Shown here one piece after another: positions 51,345 through 60,835 of a stretch of 64,000 bases of DNA (position 1 is its first letter; each line of letters opens with the position of its first letter). The position numbers and the translations under genes are program-made. The notes beneath the pieces are model-generated. The model ran no database searches, had not been told where the DNA came from, and was given only the letters and a program-made list of their open reading frames with translations. Source of the DNA: an uncultured Spirochaetaceae bacterium (lineage in GTDB: Bacteria > Spirochaetota > Spirochaetia > Treponematales > Treponemataceae); contig CACZPR010000007.1 in assembly GCA_902783155.1 (NCBI GenBank), forward strand, positions 42,951 to 106,950, written 5' to 3'.

Positions 51345-52016
51345 ATGTCGTTTATAAGGAAACCTTTCAAATACGCCTACTACAATGTTACTCTCTGGCT
51401 GATCTGCATCAACGTCTCTGTCTATGGACTCATGTTCGTATGCAAAAAAATATCCGGCATCGATTTGACCAATATTCTTGGTCTCAGTCTCTACTGCACG
51501 GTCGGGCAGCATTTCTGGTGGCAGCCAATCAGCTATATGTTTGTCCACAGCGGATTCCTGCACCTCCTTCTGAACATGCTTGCACTCTTTTTCTTTGGAT
51601 TTCCTACCGAAAAGGTTATAGGGAGTAAAGAATTTATCCTGCTCTACGCTTTGTGCGGAGTTCTGGTTGGATTTGGCTCGCTTGGTGTGGTCTACCTTTC
51701 GTTGAGGCTGACAGGAAACATATTGTATTATCTGGTTCCGCTTGTCGGGGCCAGTGGCGCAATCTATTCCATACTGCTGACTTACGCGGTGTGCTATCCC
51801 AAGTCAAAAATCTTTATCTGGGGAATCATTCCGGTTCCGGCTCCGTTACTAATCTTGATTTACTTTGTTGTAGAGTTTGTGGCACAGATATGGGGAAGCT
51901 CCAATGTCGCACATTATGCGCATCTTTTGGGATTTCTCTTTGCGTGGCTGTATCTTGTGATTAGAATGAGGATAAATCCAATAAAGGTATGGAAAGACGC
52001 TTACAGACGGCACTAA
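51345..52016 (+). CDS. Rhomboid intramembrane serine protease
   Basis: 223 residues, six predicted spans. FVHSGFLHLLLNMLALFFFG carries the HxxxN of the oxyanion site, seen here as HLLLNM. Catalytic serine is in GASGAIYS and histidine in AHYAHLLGFLFA. Cleaves membrane protein substrates. Starts three bases after the cyclase stop and overlaps the next gene by 28 bases. Confidence 0.9.
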   Translation: MSFIRKPFKYAYYNVTLWLICINVSVYGLMFVCKKISGIDLTNILGLSLYCTVGQHFWWQPISYMFVHSGFLHLLLNMLALFFFGFPTEKVIGSKEFILLYALCGVLVGFGSLGVVYLSLRLTGNILYYLVPLVGASGAIYSILLTYAVCYPKSKIFIWGIIPVPAPLLILIYFVVEFVAQIWGSSNVAHYAHLLGFLFAWLYLVIRMRINPIKVWKDAYRRH

Positions 52017-52855
52017 AAAAATCGGGTCTCCTGTTGATTGCGGCCCTTGTGTGGATTCCGGCGACTGTTTTTGCCCAGCAGCCGTCGCAGAAGGATTTAA
52101 TCAGAATACAGATTTGGGCGGAGCTTGATGCGTTTCCCGGGAAATTTAATAACGAAAATTTAGATGAAAATTCTGGTGGAAATTCGGAAACTGGGAATGA
52201 CAGCGACGAAAAAAAGTACGATAATGTAGAAAAGGATAGTTCTGATTCGCGGGGGGATGGCGAGCAGGACAAGACTTCCGGCGGCAATAAAAAATTTGTT
52301 GACTCGGCGGAGGCAAGGGACATTTCGATTTTCATGTTCGCAATCAACCGGGCAAAGGAAATCAGCCCCTATCTTTTGAATGGAATGCTCAATGGGTGGG
52401 AATTTGAGTATGTGCCTTATGATAAAACCCGCCAGGTTCCAGAATTTTTTGAGCTGACCGAAATTGAGCCGTTCAATCCCAACGTAAACCGAATCTCATA
52501 CAAAGAACCAGAGCCGATGGGCGACCGTCTGGTTTGCTGGGTCGAGTGCGAGAGAACTGCAGTCCAGAAGCTTTCCTACGAACGCTGGAAGTCAATCACC
52601 CATCCACGGATAAAGGGACATGGTGAGGCTCCGGTCGAGGATGGATTTGAGGGCATCCAGGCGGCATGTGAGGCGGCTGTAAAAAACGCAGTGAGGGAAT
52701 ACTGGCGCACAATGGTAAAGAACAAGCCAAAAGAAATTCTGGGCCGTGTGTTACTTATTCAGGATCCGCGTATTTACATATATGAAGGCCAATACGTTGT
52801 TGACCTTGATTTTTTTGTAGAAACTGCTAAAATAGTTAGTTACAGTTACTATTGA
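51989..52855 (+). CDS. Hypothetical exported protein
   Basis: 288 residues. Signal peptide (LLLIAALVWIPATVFA, cleaved before QQPSQ). Residues ~50-100 are Asp/Glu/Gly/Asn-rich and low complexity. The remainder (WEFEYVPYDKTRQVPEFFEL, LVCWVECERTAVQKLSYERW) is ordered but unfamiliar. The start overlaps the rhomboid 3' end by 28 bases. Confidence 0.68.
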   Translation: MERRLQTALKKSGLLLIAALVWIPATVFAQQPSQKDLIRIQIWAELDAFPGKFNNENLDENSGGNSETGNDSDEKKYDNVEKDSSDSRGDGEQDKTSGGNKKFVDSAEARDISIFMFAINRAKEISPYLLNGMLNGWEFEYVPYDKTRQVPEFFELTEIEPFNPNVNRISYKEPEPMGDRLVCWVECERTAVQKLSYERWKSITHPRIKGHGEAPVEDGFEGIQAACEAAVKNAVREYWRTMVKNKPKEILGRVLLIQDPRIYIYEGQYVVDLDFFVETAKIVSYSYY

Positions 52856-52877
52856 AGTTCCATTAGGAGGAGATAAT

Positions 52878-53288
52878 ATGAAAAAGCTTGTAGCCCTTTG
52901 TACAATTGCATTGGTTGCTGTTGGGGCAATCTTTGCACAGACCAGCACACAGGATGCCGCTGCTCCAAAGGTAGACATTTCTACTATGGTTCGCCAGATT
53001 GATGATGATTATGCCGAGTTCCATCCAACCGCAAGCAATGTTGATTTGGACCTTGAGTATACTCCACTGACCGGCGAGGTTATCATCAACTATACATGTA
53101 TGGCCGCCAGCTTTGACCAGGGCGAGGCTATGAACACTTTTGACGCTATCCTTGAGGATTTTGCCAAGGAGAACCAGTTCACAACCAAGCCATCCTTTGT
53201 TAGAAAGGACAGGACCCGCTACTACAAGGATGAAAGGGGACTGAGAATGGCCAGCTTCAGAAGGTGTGTCCGCTTCGACCGCCGCTAG
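52878..53288 (+). CDS. Small hypothetical exported protein
   Basis: 136 residues. Signal peptide (LVALCTIALVAVGAIFA, cleavage before QTSTQ). Mature part begins DAAAPKVDISTMVRQIDDDY and ends very basic (ASFRRCVRFDRR). No family recognised. AGGAGGAG lies just before the ATG and codon use suggests good expression. Confidence 0.7.
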   Translation: MKKLVALCTIALVAVGAIFAQTSTQDAAAPKVDISTMVRQIDDDYAEFHPTASNVDLDLEYTPLTGEVIINYTCMAASFDQGEAMNTFDAILEDFAKENQFTTKPSFVRKDRTRYYKDERGLRMASFRRCVRFDRR

Positions 53289-53357
53289 TACGCTGAGTTT
53301 TGATTGGGGGACTGCCGTTGTGGTGGTTCCCAAGCTATAAAAGCCTTTAGATTGGAT

Positions 53358-53383
53358 TCCCGTGTTTTTTTTGCGACACGGGA
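53358..53383 (+). terminator. Possible terminator before pheS
   Basis: TCCCGTG (53358-53364) and CACGGGA (53377-53383) pair; followed by TTTGTTTGTTTTT. Lies 40 bases before the pheS start. Confidence 0.45.
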
Positions 53384-53423
53384 TTTGTTTGTTTTTATTG
53401 ATTCATTATTGATTATTGGAAAA

Positions 53424-54968
53424 ATGACTGACATTAAGAATCTTCACCCGCTGGAAATCAAGGTACTTTTGAAGTATGGAAAGGATGACAAGCTGACATC
53501 GGAGCGTCTCCAGAAAGAGCTTGGATACAAAGAAGGACACGCTAACCAGGCATTCAGCTGGCTTGGCGGCAAGGGACTTTTGAAGGAAGTCTCCAGAGTT
53601 CCCCACACATATTACGAAATCAGTGACTACGGAAAGGCTCTCGCGAAAAACGGAAGCGTCGAAGTCCGCATCATAAATTTTTTGAAGGAAAAGGGTGCGC
53701 ACCAGTTGCCGGAGATTTCATCCGCGCTTGGAATTGAGGGAAAGGACGTGGGTTCCGCGTTCGGCTCAATGAAAAAGGACGGACTTGTCAAAATGGACGG
53801 CGGCAGGGCAGAGTACACAGGAGCGGCTCTTCCGGAACGCTTTGATATTGCCGACTCCATAATCAAAAAGGCTGCCGCCAAGGACAACGGGCTTCTTGAA
53901 TCAACCGAGCTTTCGGAAAAAGAGTCCGAGGTCATTGCGACCCTTACAAAAAAACGCGGCATCAGCGACACGGCTTTCCGCACAATCGAGCGTGAGACCG
54001 TTACATACCAGCTGACAGGAGATTTTGAGCAGGTAGTTCAGGCTTTGAAATCTGCCGGAGTGACTGGAAACGAAATTGGCGAGGTGACACCTTCCATGCT
54101 TGCGAGCGGAGACTGGAGAAAGGGAACCTTCCGTGGATACAACATCAACATTCCTCCTGCAAGAATCATTCCGGGGCGCACAAATCCTTACGTGCAGTTC
54201 CTTGAAAGCGTAAAGGACAAGCTCTGCGCACTTGGATTCCAGGAATTCGACGGTCCGCTTGTTGAGACTGAATTCTGGAACGGGGACGCGCTTTTTATGC
54301 CTCAGTTCCATGCAGCAAGGGACATCCACGACGTATACAGAATCAAGAACCCGACACACGCGAAATTTATTGAGGAACCGTATCTTACGAATGTCGCGAA
54401 CGTACACAAGAACGGTGGAAATTCCGGCAGCCGCGGTTGGAACTATGACTTTGACAACGAGTTTACCCGCCGCCTGATTATGAGGAGCCAGGGAACGGTT
54501 CTTTCTGCTCACCAGCTTCACAAGGCGGAGATTCCGGGAAAATACTTCGGCATTGCACGGTGCTTCCGCTATGACAAGGTTGATGCGACCCACTTGAGCG
54601 ACTTCTACCAGACCGAGGGAATTGTTCTTGGCGAAAATGTCAACCTCAAGACACTTTTGGGCTTCCTTGAGATGTTCGCCGTTGAGATTGCGGGAGCGAC
54701 CGACGTTAAATATGTGCCTGGCTACTTCCCGTTCACGGAGCCTTCAATTGAAGTTCACATCAAGCATCCAAAGCTTGGCTGGTTCGAGCTTGGCGGTTCC
54801 GGCATCTTCCGTCCCGAAGTCACAAAGGCAATGGGCGTGGATGTACCTGTCGCCGCATGGGGAATTGGAATTGACCGCATGGCACTTATGGCTCTTGGCC
54901 TTAATGATTTGCGTGAACTCTTCTGCGAGGACGTGGAAAGGGTCAGGCTCAGAAAGGCCAGGTTCTAG
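53424..54968 (+). CDS. pheS: Phenylalanine-tRNA ligase alpha subunit
   Basis: 514 residues, longer than the usual ~340 because of two or three N-terminal winged-helix segments (~1-170), as in archaeal/spirochaetal PheS. The class II core is at ~225-510: MPQFHAARDIHDVYRI, motif 2 KYFGIARCFRYDKVDATH, and motif 3 WGIGIDRMALM. It charges tRNA-Phe together with PheT, not encoded here. The ATG at 53424 begins the conserved N-terminus; the frame stays open upstream. Confidence 0.94.
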   Translation: MTDIKNLHPLEIKVLLKYGKDDKLTSERLQKELGYKEGHANQAFSWLGGKGLLKEVSRVPHTYYEISDYGKALAKNGSVEVRIINFLKEKGAHQLPEISSALGIEGKDVGSAFGSMKKDGLVKMDGGRAEYTGAALPERFDIADSIIKKAAAKDNGLLESTELSEKESEVIATLTKKRGISDTAFRTIERETVTYQLTGDFEQVVQALKSAGVTGNEIGEVTPSMLASGDWRKGTFRGYNINIPPARIIPGRTNPYVQFLESVKDKLCALGFQEFDGPLVETEFWNGDALFMPQFHAARDIHDVYRIKNPTHAKFIEEPYLTNVANVHKNGGNSGSRGWNYDFDNEFTRRLIMRSQGTVLSAHQLHKAEIPGKYFGIARCFRYDKVDATHLSDFYQTEGIVLGENVNLKTLLGFLEMFAVEIAGATDVKYVPGYFPFTEPSIEVHIKHPKLGWFELGGSGIFRPEVTKAMGVDVPVAAWGIGIDRMALMALGLNDLRELFCEDVERVRLRKARF

Positions 54969-54993
54969 AAAAACATTTACCCGAATAATATTT

Positions 54994-55033
54994 GAGGGCA
55001 TCTCTGGAAAATCAAGTTTCTGGAGGTGCCCTC
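54994..55033. terminator. Hairpin between convergent pheS and DUF368 genes
   Basis: GAGGGCATCTC (54994-55004) pairs with GAGGTGCCCTC (55023-55033), one G-T. Located 25 bases after the pheS stop. Confidence 0.65.
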
Positions 55034-55052
55034 TTGTGATTTATGGGGAAAA

Positions 55053-56009
55053 CTATTTTTCGCTGGATTCCTGGGTATTTTCGTTCTGTTCGACCGATTT
55101 TTCCTCGGACTTTTCTTCCGGAGCAAGTTTGGTGCTGAAATATGCAAGCGCAGCTCCCGCGAGGAGACAGACAACGGAGCCAACGGCAGTCCACGGGGTT
55201 GCAAAATTGAATCCGGGGAAAATGTTCACGGCGGACGCGCATATAAGACCAAAGATTACGGCGTATGTCTGGTTCGGAATCTTTTTCAGAAGCCATGCAA
55301 TCAGTTTTGCGCCGCTCAACAGTCCAATCAAAACACCGATTCCGTTTGGAAGAAGCAGGAAGACCGCCTTGAAAAAAAGCTGGATGTCCCCGCCAAAAAG
55401 TGACGGAAAAAGCAGGGAGATGCTTTTCATAACGATTGTGTAGACACCCATAATCAGCATGAGAAGCGATCCGGAGATGCCCGGAATAATCATGGCGACC
55501 GCACCGATAAGACCTGCGGCGAAAATGCGGACTGTCAGCGGGAAAGTCTGGACCGGAAGTTCCGCGCTCATGTCGGGAGTCCCAAGCACGCCCTCAAGAT
55601 GTCCAAGATAAATCAGGAGCGCAAATCCAGCGAGCGCACAGATTACAATCGCAACGATTTTTCCGGCACTGAATTTTTCTCCATCCTTTTTTGCAACCAT
55701 GTATTTGAAAAGCATTGGGATGCTTCCGAGAATCAGGCCCATGAAAAAATAGTTCGTCTGGACCGGAAATTTTTCGTAGACTATTGTGATGAGCTTTGAA
55801 AAGACAAGAACGCCGCCCAACATTCCAATGACCAGCGGAAAAACAAAGCGCCTGTTCTTCCACAGCTTTTTGAAATTCAGCGTGATTGCGTTTACAAATT
55901 TGTCGTAGATGTTAAAGACAACCGCAAGCGTTCCACCTGAGACACCGGGAATCACGTTTGCCATTCCGATTGCAAGACCGATTAAAAAAGTTCTTATTAT
56001 ATGTATCAT
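55053..56009 (-). CDS. DUF368 membrane protein
   Basis: 318 residues, about eight spans. GMANVIPGVSGGTLAVVFNIYD near the start and a second copy AVAMIIPGISGSLLMLIMGVY later are the DUF368 repeats. Recent work assigns some DUF368 proteins as undecaprenyl-phosphate translocases; whether this one does so is inference. The C-terminus is Glu/Ser-rich. ATG 56009 is chosen (AAGGACAGG upstream). Confidence 0.86.
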   Translation of the reverse strand: MIHIIRTFLIGLAIGMANVIPGVSGGTLAVVFNIYDKFVNAITLNFKKLWKNRRFVFPLVIGMLGGVLVFSKLITIVYEKFPVQTNYFFMGLILGSIPMLFKYMVAKKDGEKFSAGKIVAIVICALAGFALLIYLGHLEGVLGTPDMSAELPVQTFPLTVRIFAAGLIGAVAMIIPGISGSLLMLIMGVYTIVMKSISLLFPSLFGGDIQLFFKAVFLLLPNGIGVLIGLLSGAKLIAWLLKKIPNQTYAVIFGLICASAVNIFPGFNFATPWTAVGSVVCLLAGAALAYFSTKLAPEEKSEEKSVEQNENTQESSEK

Positions 56010-56058
56010 AGCCTGTCCTTTTGAATTGAAAAACTCTACCATAAATAAAGCAAAATTT

Positions 56059-56535
56059 CTACCGCCTGCGTTTTATTGGATTCCGCGCCTGGTATTTTGA
56101 AAGCTCCGTCTCAATTTCCTCTCGCGGGTGATTTTCGCCGCTGTTGATTCCGGGGCAGCTTTTTCCTTCCTCGTCCCATGTTTCCCGGCTTTCCAAAACT
56201 TTTGTCCAGAAGGGGTAGGTCCTGCACTGAACCGGCCGTGCCTCGTAAGATTCGCAACCGTTGTTCCAAAAAATGCACTCCATGTTTCGTTTTTCACGCA
56301 GCGAAAGATATTCAAATCCGTCGTCGCTTTCAACCCATCGGCAGTACATCTGGATGAATTGCTCGCGTGTAACGTCCGCCCATTTTGCAAGCCGCTCCAA
56401 ATCTGTTTCGTCCATCAAAACCACACCGGGGAATCCCCTGCAGCAAAAAGAACATTGCCTGCACGAAAATTTCAGTCCGCCGTCATAAAATTTTTTTTCC
56501 GATTCTGTTGATGCCGTTGATTCAGTCCCGCTCAT
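56059..56535 (-). CDS. YkgJ-type cysteine-cluster protein
   Basis: 158 residues. CRQCSFCCRGFPG near residue 24 and NNGCESYEARPVQCRTYPFW further on are the CxxCxxCC and downstream cysteines of the YkgJ family, thought to bind zinc or iron. Function unknown. Stop codon overlaps no neighbour; its start is four bases inside the upstream gene. Confidence 0.82.
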   Translation of the reverse strand: MSGTESTASTESEKKFYDGGLKFSCRQCSFCCRGFPGVVLMDETDLERLAKWADVTREQFIQMYCRWVESDDGFEYLSLREKRNMECIFWNNGCESYEARPVQCRTYPFWTKVLESRETWDEEGKSCPGINSGENHPREEIETELSKYQARNPIKRRR

Positions 56536-57548
56536 TTTGATTCCAGCCTCTTGTAATCCTCAACCTGCTGCTGAAGAAATTCGGTCCACGGTTTTGCGTC
56601 CTTCATTTCACAGAAAGTGTCGAACTCGATTTTTGAAAAATATGGTTTGAGCAAAAGCCTGATGCAGTCCTTGGAGATTTTCAGAATCTCGTTGGTCTCC
56701 TCGATTGATTCAGAATTTTCTTCGCCCATAAAACTTGATTCAAAATTTTCCTTGGATTTTTTTTCAATAAAGTTCAGCTGCGAATTGTTGTCCGAATCTT
56801 TCAGCACGTTGATTTTTTTTACGCTGCCATTTTTGTCTGTCTCGACATGGCGGATTTCGCGGAAAAAAGTTTCGTACTCAAAAACAGGCTGGCTGGTGTA
56901 CTCCGGTTTCAGGTTTGTGACAATGACGGAATCAGTGCTTGAACCCTGGTACGCAAGACGCAGATTTTTAAAATCAATTCCGCGCTGGTATTTTATTTTG
57001 CAGTCCAAAATCAGCACGGCCTCATCATACCCCGGGGAAGTAAACAGTTTTCCGCCGGTCTCGTTGATTTTTTCCCTCACGCGGATTGTGGAAATCTTTG
57101 TGTATTCCTTGTACCCGACCTTCAGAATGTCAACCGAGCTTTGCGAATTGAACACAAGGTTTTCAAGAAGATGTATTTTGCTCTGGAGATTTTCTTCATT
57201 CGACTTTTGGTTTTCAACCAGATTTTTCAGCGCGTTGATTTCCGACCTCTGGTTTTCGATAGTCACTTGATTTTTGTCGTCAGTCTTTTTTATCAGCTCC
57301 CTGATTCGCGGAGTCCAAATCAAAGTGAGCGGAACCGTCAAAGCCGAACATACCAGCGAAGAAAAAACTACCGCAAGACTTTTTAGATTCAGCGGAAAAA
57401 CTTTCCCCGAAAAATAAATAACGCCAACCATCAGCGCAATCAGAACGAAAGAGGAAATCACTGCCGACACAAGCGACACAAAATTTTTCGCAGGAGAAAA
57501 AAGAGTCCGCAAAAATTTCCCAGCAAATTTTTTTTCAGCCATGCACAT
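56532..57548 (-). CDS. Hypothetical membrane protein with coiled coil
   Basis: 338 residues. Two spans (residues ~27-50 and ~55-80), then a coiled coil (QVTIENQRSEINALKNLVENQ region, residues ~93-128) and a mixed domain (~130-338). No family recognised with confidence. Starts ATGTGCATGG, so an ATG six bases later is equally possible. Overlaps the YkgJ-like gene by four bases. Confidence 0.65.
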   Translation of the reverse strand: MCMAEKKFAGKFLRTLFSPAKNFVSLVSAVISSFVLIALMVGVIYFSGKVFPLNLKSLAVVFSSLVCSALTVPLTLIWTPRIRELIKKTDDKNQVTIENQRSEINALKNLVENQKSNEENLQSKIHLLENLVFNSQSSVDILKVGYKEYTKISTIRVREKINETGGKLFTSPGYDEAVLILDCKIKYQRGIDFKNLRLAYQGSSTDSVIVTNLKPEYTSQPVFEYETFFREIRHVETDKNGSVKKINVLKDSDNNSQLNFIEKKSKENFESSFMGEENSESIEETNEILKISKDCIRLLLKPYFSKIEFDTFCEMKDAKPWTEFLQQQVEDYKRLESK

Positions 57549-57588
57549 ACTGTATCAAAGATTGGATTATTTTTATAGTGGGCTTGCT

Positions 57589-58158
57589 TCACGGACTAAA
57601 ATGAAAGAGCGGGGTGTACGGATTGCAACGGGCAAGACCGACCGAAACTATGCGGCACTTGTCCGGAGTTGATATGCTCCCCAAAAATTCCATCCCCTTT
57701 TCAAACTGGTCGTGCGAAAGCTTTACCCCAAGCGCAATATGTGGACACCAGTTTTGCGGAAGATAGTTCCTGTTGTCGCCGCTTTCAAAATGCAAAAGAA
57801 AAGACTCGTGCAAAATCCTGTTCAAAAAACAAAGCGGGGCATCCTTCTGCAGCCTCAAGAAAATCACCTTGTCCAAAAATGAATCCACCCCGCAAAAGTC
57901 CAGACAAAGATTAGAGATGCAGTCCCTTGCCTTAAGTGCAAACTCGCGGAAACACTCTTCCATCTGTGAAAGCTCTTCATCCGCCGCATGAAAAATCCCC
58001 AGCGTAAGATGTGGCGGCACGTCATTCTGAACCATAAAACCGTTCCCCGTAGCCCGTGAAAGCCCCCCACAAATCCCGCGAATCCTTTCCGCAACCCCGT
58101 CATCCGGGCAAAGAGACACCGCATAAGAAGAATATGGCAGCTTGCTGTTCTTTTTCAT
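57589..58158 (-). CDS. 2H phosphoesterase (2'-5' RNA ligase-like)
   Basis: 189 residues. The two histidine motifs HLTLG (PPHLTLGIFHA, residue ~50) and HIALG (CPHIALGVKLS, residue ~150) are those of the 2H superfamily, which hydrolyses cyclic or 2'-5' phosphodiesters. Substrate unknown. ATG 58158 chosen over an earlier frame start at 58194. Confidence 0.8.
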   Translation of the reverse strand: MKKNSKLPYSSYAVSLCPDDGVAERIRGICGGLSRATGNGFMVQNDVPPHLTLGIFHAADEELSQMEECFREFALKARDCISNLCLDFCGVDSFLDKVIFLRLQKDAPLCFLNRILHESFLLHFESGDNRNYLPQNWCPHIALGVKLSHDQFEKGMEFLGSISTPDKCRIVSVGLARCNPYTPLFHFSP

Positions 58159-58260
58159 ATATGAATAGTATAGGATAAGCGCGCAAAAAAACAATTATTC
58201 CGACGAAAAAGTGTATGTTTTATACATTTTTTCGTGGGAAATCGTAAATTTTGCGGATTT

Positions 58261-58402
58261 TTGCACAAAGGAGGGGAAAGCCTTCCCCTCGCTCCAGCCT
58301 CCTCGCTCCGCTGCGGTGTCTTCCGCTACCCCTTCTAGCGGGGTACTCGCAACAAGTCCCTTAGGGCATAGTTTCCAGCGCACCCCGCAACGCCCCGATA
58401 GA
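58261..58402. repeat. GC-rich inverted-repeat element between genes
   Basis: GAGGGGAA (58271-58278) and TTCCCCTC (58283-58290) form a tight hairpin; TACCCC (58327-58332) and GGGGTA (58340-58345) form a second. The 140-base block is markedly GC-rich next to AT-rich genes and resembles intergenic repeats of treponemal genomes. Family not identified. Confidence 0.5.
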
Positions 58403-60835
58403 TTATCGTAACATAGGTGCAACAATTTTCGGAGAATAAGGACTTATCGCCAGATTTCCAGAATCAATAATTTTAATTTCATCAGACGAAATCTTTGCTG
58501 CATGAATATTCTTTAACCGAACCAAATAATAGAACTGCGCCTTGAAAGCTGTTTTCTGTTCATATCCTGTTCCATTGTTCATCTCTTTTAAACGCTTTGC
58601 AAGAGTTTCTGAAGAAACAAGTTCAGTTGAGACAATTTCTGCAATCCATGGTTCAAGGGCATATTCTGAAATATTTTTGTGAACTCCAAAATCAGTTCTT
58701 GATGCCAAAAAATAATTTGCTTTTGATATATCTTTATGAAGCGGATAAACATATCCATCTCGAATTGCGTGGTAATAAAAATAGATTCCGTCATCCAACT
58801 TGCAGAAATTTGAATCATCAGAAGATAACGGAACAAGGTGTTTTTCTTTTAGCCAATCACAATACTCGTTGCGTATGAAGCCAAGCATATACAAGTTTGA
58901 ATCGTTTTGGCTTGAATTAACTGAATGACTTTCACTCGGCGACTCTGCTATCATCCTGTCAAAATAATCGGTTCGTGCGTTGCGGCTTGCCGGATTTGCG
59001 TTAAACTCAACAATTTCTTTTATAAAATCCTGAACAGCTTTTTCACCAGCATTTAGGTCTTTGCTATTTACATCGCTAGGACGAATTGCAAAAGCACCAA
59101 CACCCGGCAGAATCTCTTCATACACAGAGAATCGCTTTCCGTCTTTATTATCTGTTCCAGGATATAAAACATAGCTTCCGACAGTCCTGCGGATTGCATC
59201 ATTATAAGTATGCATTTTCAACAAGTCACCGCGTTTGTAAGTGTTCATCACGCTGTCGCTTTTTTCCGCACTGATTTCTTTATTGATTTCCTCTTCTGAT
59301 TCTTCCTTATTTATGAACTGACTCAAATCTTCAAGTCTGTATTTTGCATCAAAATGAATATAACTCACAGAACCGTCTTTTACAGCCTCTTTTTCGTCAC
59401 CATAGTTCTTTGGAAAAATTGCAATCGTATAATCTGGGCGGAAAGGTCGGGAATACGAGCCTTCGTATTTTGATTTTTCAAAAATCGCATGACTGAAAGT
59501 CCTGTTGTAATACAATTCAATTTTCTGATTTTCTGTTTCAAAATGCTGAACTGATTTTTTATCTTGACAAAGAGAAATTGTAAGCCCATCATTTTCTTTT
59601 ATAAAGGAATCCTCTTCATTTTTTATGATTGAGAAACAGCCTTCAATTTCAGATATGATCTTTCTAAGCTCAAAGAAAAGCCAGTATTCATACAAAAGTG
59701 CGGTGTTTTTTGATTCGCCAGAATACACTTCTTCCTTGCCTTTCCAGTCAAGCTGCAATGCCAAATCGACCATAGAAAAAGCATTAAAAATCTGCGAATA
59801 GCCTTCACGCTTTTCCAGAATTTGATTATTCACAGGCATTACGGTTAAATCCTGCACATCATCAAAAAATGAATCCTGCAAAATATTTTCAATATGATTT
59901 TTTATTTCGGACGCTTCGCTGTAATACACAGAAGATTTTTCAACATAGGTTACGATATTTTCGCAAATCTCCATAAATGTATTCAGAGAGAACTTAAGGA
60001 ATCTGTTTGCAGGAGTGTCCAGACTTTCGCATTTATGAGTGACTGCAATTTCAGAAGGAAGAAAAACGCCGTTTCCCAAATCAGTCCAATTACGGGAATG
60101 CGAAAACGGATTTGTAAAAAATCTTTTTGACGGCAAGCCTTGTCCAAAAGGTTTCAGTTCATCTTCTTCCATGAGAATGCGGTCAGGATTCCGTTTGATT
60201 GAGGCAAAAAGGCTTTCGATGTTGTCTGAATAGCAGAATTGCCGTAAAAAGATGAATTGCTCCAATGCAGTTTTCTGCTGTTTTTCAAAATCTTGAGAGA
60301 ACGAAAGCGATGTCGGACTTGAATATTCCAGAAGCAAGGCCGAACATTCTTCAGCAATTGCCTGTGTAAGATTTACATAATCTGTTTCATAATTGATTTT
60401 GTCCGGCACAACTTCAAATGACAAAGATAACGGCCCATTATCTGATGTAAAACAAAGTTCTGATTTTCCAAGATAATTTACGAACTGAAAGACAATGCTT
60501 TTTTCATCATCTCGTTCAATTTTAAGAAGTTTGTTGCTTTCGTTCTTAAAGTGAAGGTTGTAGTTTTCTTTTTTGTCCAGATTGTCAGAATCCGAAATCT
60601 CGCATTTGTAGCGGATTGTTTCTTTTAGCCGAAGAGGATTTATATTGTATTCGTCATTTACAGAATACTCGATATAGGATTTCTTTGCAGAAACAGAAGC
60701 TTTGAGAGCATAAAAATCAAAATCACTTTCTGAAAAGACTATGTTGTTCCAATCAATATCACCATTCCTTCCAGCCGGGAAAAGTTTTATTTTGAGAGAA
60801 TTGTAATGATATATAAGGCCTGCTAGATTTTTCAT
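58403..60835 (-). CDS. DUF2357/PDDEXK_7 McrC-like nuclease
   Basis: 810 residues. The N-terminal half (~1-350, with PANRFLKFSLNTFMEI) matches DUF2357. The nuclease core lies near residues 390-500: LLYEYWLFFELRKII, RPDYTIAIFPKN and FDAKYRLEDL, giving the D...DxK catalytic pattern of PDDEXK_7. These proteins pair with McrB-like motors in restriction systems. Last gene of a four-gene leftward operon; it overlaps the DUF1016 gene by four bases. The C-terminal ~250 residues (GFIRNEYCDWLKEKHLVPLS) may be a further DNA- or nucleotide-binding part. Confidence 0.78.
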   Translation of the reverse strand: MKNLAGLIYHYNSLKIKLFPAGRNGDIDWNNIVFSESDFDFYALKASVSAKKSYIEYSVNDEYNINPLRLKETIRYKCEISDSDNLDKKENYNLHFKNESNKLLKIERDDEKSIVFQFVNYLGKSELCFTSDNGPLSLSFEVVPDKINYETDYVNLTQAIAEECSALLLEYSSPTSLSFSQDFEKQQKTALEQFIFLRQFCYSDNIESLFASIKRNPDRILMEEDELKPFGQGLPSKRFFTNPFSHSRNWTDLGNGVFLPSEIAVTHKCESLDTPANRFLKFSLNTFMEICENIVTYVEKSSVYYSEASEIKNHIENILQDSFFDDVQDLTVMPVNNQILEKREGYSQIFNAFSMVDLALQLDWKGKEEVYSGESKNTALLYEYWLFFELRKIISEIEGCFSIIKNEEDSFIKENDGLTISLCQDKKSVQHFETENQKIELYYNRTFSHAIFEKSKYEGSYSRPFRPDYTIAIFPKNYGDEKEAVKDGSVSYIHFDAKYRLEDLSQFINKEESEEEINKEISAEKSDSVMNTYKRGDLLKMHTYNDAIRRTVGSYVLYPGTDNKDGKRFSVYEEILPGVGAFAIRPSDVNSKDLNAGEKAVQDFIKEIVEFNANPASRNARTDYFDRMIAESPSESHSVNSSQNDSNLYMLGFIRNEYCDWLKEKHLVPLSSDDSNFCKLDDGIYFYYHAIRDGYVYPLHKDISKANYFLASRTDFGVHKNISEYALEPWIAEIVSTELVSSETLAKRLKEMNNGTGYEQKTAFKAQFYYLVRLKNIHAAKISSDEIKIIDSGNLAISPYSPKIVAPMLR

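Noticed and set aside
53901..54593. Leftward 230-codon frame opposite pheS
   Set aside because: Antisense to the class II catalytic core of pheS.
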